Shown here piece after piece: positions 56,202 through 64,000 of a stretch of 64,000 bases of DNA (its first letter is position 1; each line of letters begins with the position of its first letter). The translations under genes were made by a program, and so were the position numbers. The DNA comes from Bryum argenteum (Eukaryota; Streptophyta; Bryopsida; Bryales; Bryaceae). The notes under the pieces are model-generated. The model worked only from the letters and a program-made list of their open reading frames with translations, was not told the origin of the DNA and searched no databases. The stretch is taken from assembly GCA_037043015.1 (NCBI GenBank), contig CM073322.1:12101601-12165600 (forward strand). The letters are read 5' to 3'.

Positions 56202-56791
56202 TTAACCCCAACACTTCCTTAGTGTTTTTTGGGAGTTTGAAATCACAAAACTACAATTTTCTACCTCTATGCACTAACTCCCAGTGGTGTAAAGAAGTTA
56301 TTTTCCCTTTTTTTTCGAACTTCATACGGTGAGATCTCATACCTAAGAGTATATTTAGTTATTGCTCCAAAAATTGATTGTTGGATGTTTACCAATACAA
56401 AGATCATAAGAGCAAAAGTTTGTCATCCGAAGATTTTTTGTGCGTTGTGAAGATAGATTTTGAAAATTTTGGAAGGTGACCTTGTTGTTATACTTTTTGA
56501 CCAAAAACCACTTTGGAATTTGAGTAGTGGTGTAGTATGAAAATATTTCAAAAAAATAAAATAAAGTCAACAAATAACTTTTCTAAGTTGCCCTGTTTCG
56601 GCTTGCAAAACAAGAATTATTCTACAAGACTTAAAAATTGAAATTGACATTGCTGATTTTGCCACTTACAACTTATATGTATTGCTACACTTACATTGAA
56701 TTGGAGCCCAAATACCCAAATAAGACCCTTCATCTAGGCTGCCCGGGCTCCAAAAAGCAAAATTTTCATCCCAAAGAGCTTTAGGGATTGA
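56202..56791 (-). mobile_element. MITE family B, full-length copy 2 (582 bp)
   Basis: The element is 56206-56787, with left end CCCCAACACTTCC and right end GAGCTTTAGGGA. The flanks are TTAA and TTGA. The interior (TTTTCTACCTCTATGCACTA, TTGATTGTTGGATGTTTACC) is the reverse complement of 15877-16454. Confidence 0.75.
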
Positions 56792-58969
56792 GCATGTCAA
56801 CAAAGTTTGGCTTCTTCTTGGAGAGACTATTCTTAGGATTTTAAGAACGATGCTACTTTCAGCAACTCATGGTGGACCAAAGAAAAATTAAAGCTTTTTC
56901 TGTGAATTGGACTTATTGATTATGGCAAAGTGGCATGGCACAAAGTTCAGAAAACCTGCAACAAACATTCTAGAAAGAGTGAAAAAATGATTAAACAATT
57001 TAGAGACAACTAGTGCATGAATAGAGTTTTTGCCACTTGAAGAGGAAGTTGTCCCAAATGGCGACGCCTGATTCTTGAAGTTGTCTTTGTCCCTTCCCAT
57101 GGGGATTCTATATATTTTTTGGTTGTTGGGTTTAGAGACGAGTAGTTCCTTTGGCCTAGATATATGAGTGGCTTCGCCATAAGTATATCCGACTTTGCCA
57201 AACATGGCGGAGATAGCCCTTGTACTTTAAGGGAAGCCCTTTATTTGTGTTGATAAAAGAAATTTTAAAAAAAGAAAAAGAAAACATTTAAGCCTCCTCT
57301 AAATAAAGTTGATAAACCATAGATATATCATCTTCAGCCGGAGCACAAAATTTGATATTATATGAATTTGAGCTATCTCATTGGCTATATAGTTGTCTTT
57401 TTCTTGGCTTTTCAACTTTAATGTAAAGAGAGCCACAACCTAGTCTATGTTTCTATGATTATTTTACTCAAAAAAATGTTAAAAGTGACGAAAGTACTAC
57501 ATATTATTACAAGAAAGCAGTTCCAATTATTGCACAAAATTGTCTGCATTGACCTTAGAGTGGCTCAAAATTGAATCTATATTGGTGAATTTGTTTGAGA
57601 GACTTGGCTTCAAGTGGTTGATTTGGTATGAATTTAATCCAAATATTTAACTAAGAACACAAAAAATATTAATTAGTAACCAATAACTAAAACCACTTTT
57701 CATTATTGCATTTGAATTCTTTTTTGGAAATCCGCAAATTACAAAATAGCTCGGTTTAAGGTTTGTTGTCCATTGAGCGTACGCTATCTAATAAGTTGGG
57801 TAGGAATTACGTCAACATGGTCCTTTTTATGTAACTTGCTTACTTATTATTAATAATGAAGGTGATACATGTATTGAGTATATTTGAGTAATATAATTGA
57901 CATAACATGGTTTATAGTAGTTGATATCTTCAAAAGTATTTCTTTGGATTATTCAACTCAAACTTAGTTTAACAAAAAGAAATTTAAAAGAAATGTAGAT
58001 ACTCCATATGTAGATTCTCTTGCACTTGCGGTAATGAGTATGAAGATACTCCTCATTAGATCTAATCCTCTCTCTAGTGGCATTTATGATATGGCAATAT
58101 TTTGTTCCTTTATTCAAGTGTGAATATTCTTTAATATACGATATAAATTCATCACACATGTATTGTTGTTTAGTAATATGTGTATTAGTCACCTTTAACA
58201 CATGTCTGTTGCAATGTTGACATGATTATTAACCTCACTTCATATATTGGTCAAACTTTCAATACATGTATGTCATAAGGTATGATACAAGAGCTAAATA
58301 GTACTTGGAAGTCACAAATGTCACTACATGCATGTCAAGGCTTTCACTATGGACCCTAGACGATACCACACTTTATTGAATTAGTGATTAATTTAATAGA
58401 GAATATTGTGGTTTCAAAAATTTTAGGATATCATGCCTGCAACAACATTTATGACTTTAAATTGTTCTAAAAGTATTGGAGTTCCTTATTTTCAACCATT
58501 TACGTCCAAATTATTAGGAGTAATTTAGAGTATTTTATATTAGTCCAACTTTGTCAAATTGGAGAAACTTGAGTTTAAGAACGTTTTCATAGGTTTAGGT
58601 TAGATACTTTAAACTCAAGTTATTGTGACAATTATTGGTCACGATTCTTAAAGTGAGTTACTTTTAAATCAAGCGGTAGGAACATTAGGATTGTCCAAAC
58701 ATATTACAAAATAGTGTTTCGAGTACAATTTCATTCTAGTATAGTCATGAAAAGACTATGAACTAAATTTGTCTTGGTAAAATTGAGTTAAAAGATTCCT
58801 CATTGACTTTAAGTTTACAATTCTTGATTTGGGAGACTAAATATTGCATAAAATCTTCCTTATGATGACTTTATATCATACTGATAAACTCTCTCTTCAT
58901 TTGAGTGTGACAATTTAAATAAGTAAAGTCATAGCACATCTGATATTGTATTGTATCATACATACACAT
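56792..58969. other. Intergenic, no gene seen
   Basis: AT-rich throughout. The 105-codon minus frame at 56888-57205 has no recognisable domain. Confidence 0.4.
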
Positions 58970-60230
58970 GTATCCTATGACTTTTGGCATAGCCGCGACA
59001 TAGTACCTTCAGTATGTGTGGAGCACTTTCAATTGTAGTACATGCTAGGAATTTCAATTGCCTTTTGTGTTGATTGCTTTTAATTTTACTAATGCCATTC
59101 ATTTTCAATTGAAATACATGCCAATCACCTTCAATCACTTTTTATTGCAATACATGCTTATCACTTGTAGTTTGTGATGGTCACTTCCACTTATTTTATA
59201 CATACATCACTTTGAATAATTGTATGTTTGTACCCATCAGATTTTTTTGGCATACGTACAAGTGACTTTGAATTCTAGTGGGTGCTAGTGACTTTCCAAT
59301 GCAATACGTGTATGCCTTATCCAATTGAGGTGTATAAAAGTTTATATTTTAAATTCACTATTTGAACTCGTTGGAAAAGATAAAATAAAAAATCATTGGC
59401 TTTGAATAAAATGTGATGAGATAGAGAACTCCTAGCTATTTCTTGCTTTAAAGTGAGGGCGAAATATATCAATCGATTTGAACTGAGGGTATGTGTTGAC
59501 AGTTACATGTGTCTTATGGCAAATTCATCTCCACCAACATCGTACAAGTCAATTACACCCACACGTCGTAAACAACGGTCACCGGCATGAATAGTACGTG
59601 CCGATCACCTATATATCTCTTGCATGTGCCCATCATCTTTGTATGTGCATCCTCACGTATCATACTTGCCGCGAGCTGCATCCTACGTGCCAATCACAAC
59701 GACACCTTGTACATGCTGGCCATGTTAACGCCGTTGTACGTGCCGCAAGCTGCGTCCTACGTGCCAATCACAACGGCACGCGTTGTACATAAAAGCCACG
59801 TTAACGCGTTGTACGCGCATGTCACGTAAACGCCAATGCGTTCTACACACAGGATTGTAAACGCCAACGCGTTTTACATGCAGGATTGTGATTGTGTTGA
59901 TCATGCCAGTGACATTCACACGTCTTACGTGTCGGTCACGTTTACTTGTTATATAAACAAGTTCAACTGGAGTGGTGCCCTTCATTTAGAATTGTTGTTC
60001 GTACAATCATCCTATCATAAGTGTTGTGGTAGTGCCTACTATGTCCAATTGTGTGGTGCTTGTCTCACCCAATTGCGTATTGTATATCACTTTCTATTGT
60101 TGTTTGTGCCTATCATTTAAAATTATCATACATGTGGTGCCAATCACTTTCTATTGTCATACGTGTTCCTAATCCTTTAAATTTTGTTCACTTTTACTTG
60201 TAGTACGAGTTGGTCACTTTCAACACATGA
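58970..60230 (+). repeat. Long degenerate 24-26-bp satellite
   Basis: Dozens of imperfect units near ACTTTCAATTGTAGTACGTG CCAATC run across the region. They are AT-rich at the left, CG-rich with ACGCGTT variants at 59530-59870, and AT-rich again at the right. A gap at about 59330-59520 lacks clear units. The shorter array at 54220-54425 has a related unit (TTGCAGTACGCGTTGGG). Confidence 0.7.
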
Positions 60231-61192
60231 CATAACTACAAGATAATACCTTGTAGCTAATTATTATGTTATTATATCGTTCACGGTAGTGTGCTTACAA
60301 CAACACTTATGAATCCAAAATTTTCTAGATCCTTTACACATTCCTCATTGTCAATCAATCAGGTACAACCTTGAGAAGTAAGTGGAGTGTAGAGAAAATT
60401 AGGGACTGAAACATGTCGTATTTATGAGAATCAAGTATAACCATATTCCGATAAACCTGAATTCTGAAACTCCCTATTCAAAGTATTCTAGTTGGTTTAG
60501 GCGAGGAGACTCCAAATTGAGCTTACTCTCAGAACTGTGAATTGGGAGCCTGGGGAGGGCAGGAGCGGGCAGGGTGTGGAGCAGGCGGTCGTCCGGCAGT
60601 GTGGGAGCGCGAGTGGTGACAGGAGAAGAGGTGCCCGTTCTCATCCCGTTCTGACTTATATGGCGGGTGGCTGTGTAGAGAGCGTCTCGCCCACCCTTTG
60701 GTCTGGTATTTCGGTCGCAGGAGTGTGCGTGGCTCCCTCACCATCACCAACTCTTGCGGCACTTCGCTAGCCTCCAGTTTGTTCCACACCAGCAGCACCT
60801 CCGTCCGCTGCACACTCTCATTGACTTCCAAACAATTCACCCTACATTACACACGCCTGCCTTCCGATTGTACAGGTCCCCCTAAGTTTTGACCGCATTG
60901 GCACCACCCTGGCAATGCAGCTGCTCTCAGATTGCCGCCGCTGAATGTAGTAGCATAGCTAGAGGTTTGGCTACACTTGTTGCAAAGTTTCAGCTCCACT
61001 TTCTCTCAGTCCAGCCAGGTTCACGTGTATGGCAGCACTCTGGAACGATCTCGAGTTTTACTTCGATGCATTTTGCGAGCAGGAGTGGGCGGGGGTGGAC
61101 GAGAGCACTATGGCCGGGAACAAGGAGTGGAATTGAGTAGTAGGAGGGTGACGTACCTTGGCTTGGGGTAGAGTGCGTTCCGGGAGCTCACC
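60231..61192 (+). other. Promoter and leader region of the phytochrome gene
   Basis: It turns GC-rich from about 60535. CTTATATGG at 60655-60663 is a weak TATA-like site. Phytochrome leaders often contain introns. Candidate sites exist here, but none can be fixed by eye. Confidence 0.4.
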
Positions 61193-64000
61193 ATGTCGCG
61201 CTCGACAGGGGGCGGGATGAAATCTAAGCACAGCGTGCGGGTCGCCCAGACCACGGCGGACGCCAAGCTGCAAGCGGTGTACGAGGAATCCAATGACTCC
61301 GGCGACTCGTTTGACTACTCCAAATCTGTGGGGCAAGCCTCCCATTCCGTCCCCGTGCCCGCGCAGGCTGTGACGGCGTACCTCCAGCGTATGCAGCGCG
61401 GTGGGCTCACGCAGACGTTCGGGTGCATGCTCGCGGTCGAAGAGGCCACCTTTCGCGTCATCGCGTACAGCGAGAACGCCCCTGAGCTTCTAGATGTGTC
61501 GCCCCACGCTGTTCCCTCAATGGGCCAACAGGAGTTTCTGGGCATCGGCACGGACGCGAGATCGCTCTTTACTCCCTCGAGCGCCACGGCGCTGGAGCGC
61601 GCTGCGGCCTCTCAGGATTTGTCTATGGTGAATCCGATTTCGGTCCATTCCCGAAGCTCCGGGAAGCCGTTTTACGCTATTATGCACCGCATTGACGTTG
61701 GGGTTGTTCTTGACTTCGAGCCTGTTCGCCCGAATGATGTGATCGTGTCGACTGCTGGCGCGCTCCACTCGCACAAGCTCGCTGCGAAGGCAATTGCGCG
61801 TCTGCAGTCGCTTCCTGGGGGTGACATTGGCTTGCTGTGCGATACGGTCGTGGAGGAAGTTCGGGAACTCACGGGTTATGATCGCGTCATGGCGTACAAA
61901 TTCCACGAGGACGAGCACGGGGAAGTGTTAGCTGAGATTCGGCGCTCAGATTTGGAGCCATATTTAGGGTTGCATTATCCGTCTACTGACATTCCGCAAG
62001 CGTCTAGATTCCTGTTCATGAAGAATCGAGTGAGAATGATTGTCGATTGCCTAGAACCGCCGGTGAAGGTGATTCAGGACAAGGACTTGCGGCAGCCGAT
62101 ATCGCTAGCGGGGTCGACACTGCGCGCGCCGCACGGTTGCCACGCGCAGTACATGGGCAACATGGGTAGCATCGCGTCCGTCACCATGGCGGTGATCGTG
62201 AACGACCAGGAAGAGGACGCGTCGCGCGGGCGGCGACTGTGGGGATTGGTGGTGTGCCACCACACATCCGCGCGCAGCATTTCGTTCCCGCTCCGATCTG
62301 CGTGCGAGTTCCTCATGCAAGTGTTCGGCCTGCAGCTCAACATGGAAGTGGAGCTGGCTGCGCAGATGAAGGAGAAGCACATTCTGCGCACGCAGACGAT
62401 GCTGTGCGACATGCTGCTGCGTGACGCGCCCATTGGCATCGTGTCCCAGTGCCCTAATATCATGGATTTGGTCAAGTGCGATGGCGCCGCGCTCTACTAC
62501 GGGAAACGATTCTGGCTCCTGGGAATCACGCCCAGCGAGGAACAGATTGCGGAGATTGCGAATTGGTTACAGGAGTATCATCCCGACTCCACTGGGCTGA
62601 GTACCGATAGCTTGGCTGATGCGGGCTACCCCGGCGCCAATCTCCTCGGTGACGCTGTCTGTGGCATGGCCGCGGCTCGCATCACGCCCCAGGACTTCCT
62701 CTTCTGGTTCAGGCAAGCTAAACGCCCTGCACTCAGATTTGTTTATCCATTACTATTACAGAAGAAGTATTGATTGCTGAGTGATCAGTGAGCAGCGAAT
62801 TTACGTGACTTTCTTGATTCCTGCAGATCACACACTGCGAAGGAGATAAAGTGGGGTGGAGCGAAACACAACGCGGACGAGAAAGACGATGGGCGAAAGA
62901 TGACACCGCGATCCTCATTTAACGCGTTTCTGGAAGTGGTTAAGCGGCGAAGTGTACCATGGGAGGATATCGAGATGGACGCAATACACTCGCTGCAGCT
63001 GATTCTGCGAGGCTCCTTCCAAGACATCGACGACAGCGAAACAAAAACCATGATCCACGCTCGGCTCAACGACTTGAAGCTGCAAGGCATGGAGGAGCTC
63101 AGCACTGTGGCGAACGAGATGGTGAGACTGATCGAGACGGCCACGGCACCCATCCTCGCCGTGGACTCCAGCGGATTCATCAATGGCTGGAACGCCAAAG
63201 TGGCGGAGCTCACAGGCTTGTCCGTGGGCGACGCCATGGGGCGATCACTCATCCAGGACCTCGTCATGGAGGACTCTGTTGAGGTCGTTGAGCGATTGCT
63301 CTACCTCGCCCTCCAAGGTACGCCACGCTCACAAGCTCGTACCATTCTCGTACTCCCGAACAAAACGAAATCATTGATCGATTGCTCGGTGCCCTTCAGG
63401 TGACGAGGAGCAGAATATAGAGATGCAGTTGAAGACGTTCGGGTCGCAGAAGTCGAAAGGGGCAGTGATACTAGTAGTGAATGCGTGCTCGAGCCGTGAT
63501 GTGCAAGAGAATGTCGTGGGCGTCTGCTTCGTCGGGCAAGACGTGACGGGCCAGAAAATGGTCCATGACAAGTTCACACGAATTCACGGCGACTACAAAA
63601 GCATTGTGCAGAGCCCCAACGCCTTGATACCCCCCATTTTCGGTAGCGATGAATTGGGACGCTGCACCGAGTGGAGCCCATCCATGGAGAAGCTCACCGG
63701 CTGGGCAAGAGATGAGGTAATTCAACCCCCTTTTTCTTAAAATTCTATTGCATCCTTTCGCCCTTTTCTGAACGCAAATCTGTTGCAGGTTTTGGGGAAA
63801 ATGCTGGTCGGTGAGGTGTTCGGAACACATCAAATGTTTTGCCGTCTCAAGGGGCAAGATGCAATGACGAAATTCATGATAGTGCTCAACAACGCAATGG
63901 ACGGTCAAGATACCGACAAGTACCCCTTCTCGTTCTTCGACCGCGAGAATAAATTCGTGGAAGTGCTGCTGACGGCGAACAAGCGAACCGATTCCGAAGG
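61193..64000 (+). CDS. PHY: Phytochrome, 5' part (cut by window edge)
   Basis: Four exons are visible, 61193-62712, 62827-63317, 63400-63716 and 63789 to the edge, encoding about 846 residues. The N-terminal extension ([20 protein letters not shown]) leads into the PAS domain. The GAF domain has YPSTDIPQ (Asp266 of the DIP motif) and [17 protein letters not shown], with Cys316 as the bilin attachment site. The PHY domain has [25 protein letters not shown] and the tongue region [14 protein letters not shown]. The first hinge PAS has [20 protein letters not shown] and the second has GLLP-like [20 protein letters not shown]. The protein is a red/far-red photoreceptor moving between cytosol and nucleus. 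The C-terminal kinase-related module lies beyond 64000. Exon 2 begins [11 protein letters not shown] after a GC-AG intron. The remaining introns are GT-AG. Confidence 0.96.
62713..62826 (+). other. GC-AG intron in the phytochrome gene
   Basis: The donor is TTCAG|GCAAGC (GC at 62713-62714) and the acceptor is TCCTGCAG|ATCACAC. Removal restores [15 protein letters not shown] in phase 2. Retention would add 20 codons ([10 protein letters not shown]...) and a TGA at 62771-62773. Confidence 0.88.

Noticed and set aside
57010-57205. Overlapping minus-strand frames near 57 kb
   Set aside because: No motif, AT-rich codons and no splice context.
61058-63908. Open frames antisense to the phytochrome exons
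   Set aside because: They are shadows of GC-rich coding sequence. The + strand has an unambiguous phytochrome.

Overview
The window looks like nuclear DNA of a land plant, most likely a bryophyte and probably a moss. The main clue is the phytochrome at the right edge: its N-terminal extension ([20 protein letters not shown]...) and the rest of its photosensory module read like moss phytochromes as I remember them. Intron-containing genes, a telo-box ribosomal-protein promoter, a GH17-X8 glucanase and an SNF4/PV42-like CBS protein all fit a land plant. The species cannot be fixed from sequence alone.

Layout. Positions 1-6.1 kb hold a secreted beta-1,3-glucanase (GH17+X8) and a DJ-1/PfpI protein of the isonitrile-hydratase type, both on +. 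Positions 8.9-10.6 kb hold two intronless eL30 (RPL30) copies on -, one intact and one broken. Positions 11-17.9 kb are a repeat field. Positions 18-21.7 kb hold a ten-exon BRCT-repeat gene on + that carries a likely U12-type AT-AC intron. Positions 23.3-25.9 kb hold a decayed protein-kinase-like pseudogene (-) and an F-box gene interrupted by frameshifts (+). Positions 26-32.8 kb are repeats. Positions 32.9-35.4 kb hold a Gfo/Idh/MocA oxidoreductase (+, six exons). Positions 38.4-40.3 kb hold a PV42/SNF4-like CBS protein (+, three exons). Positions 40.3-60.5 kb are a gene desert with a PIF/Harbinger relic, MITEs, a SINE, minisatellites and a long degenerate 24-26 bp satellite. Positions 61.2-64 kb hold a phytochrome gene, cut by the window edge, with a GC-AG first intron.

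The genes are ordinary single plant genes, not an operon or cluster, and no shared pathway links neighbours. The most unusual content lies between the genes and in the introns. There are two MITE families with terminal repeats starting CCC that are flanked by TTAA, which resembles piggyBac. Stowaway-like 102-bp MITEs occur three times, one of them split by a TTAA MITE. A tRNA-derived SINE family has two alternative 3' tails. A roughly 220-bp TIR element sits inside one SINE copy.

All gene models were built by eye from splice consensus, frame continuity and remembered family motifs. No database search, alignment or folding was run.
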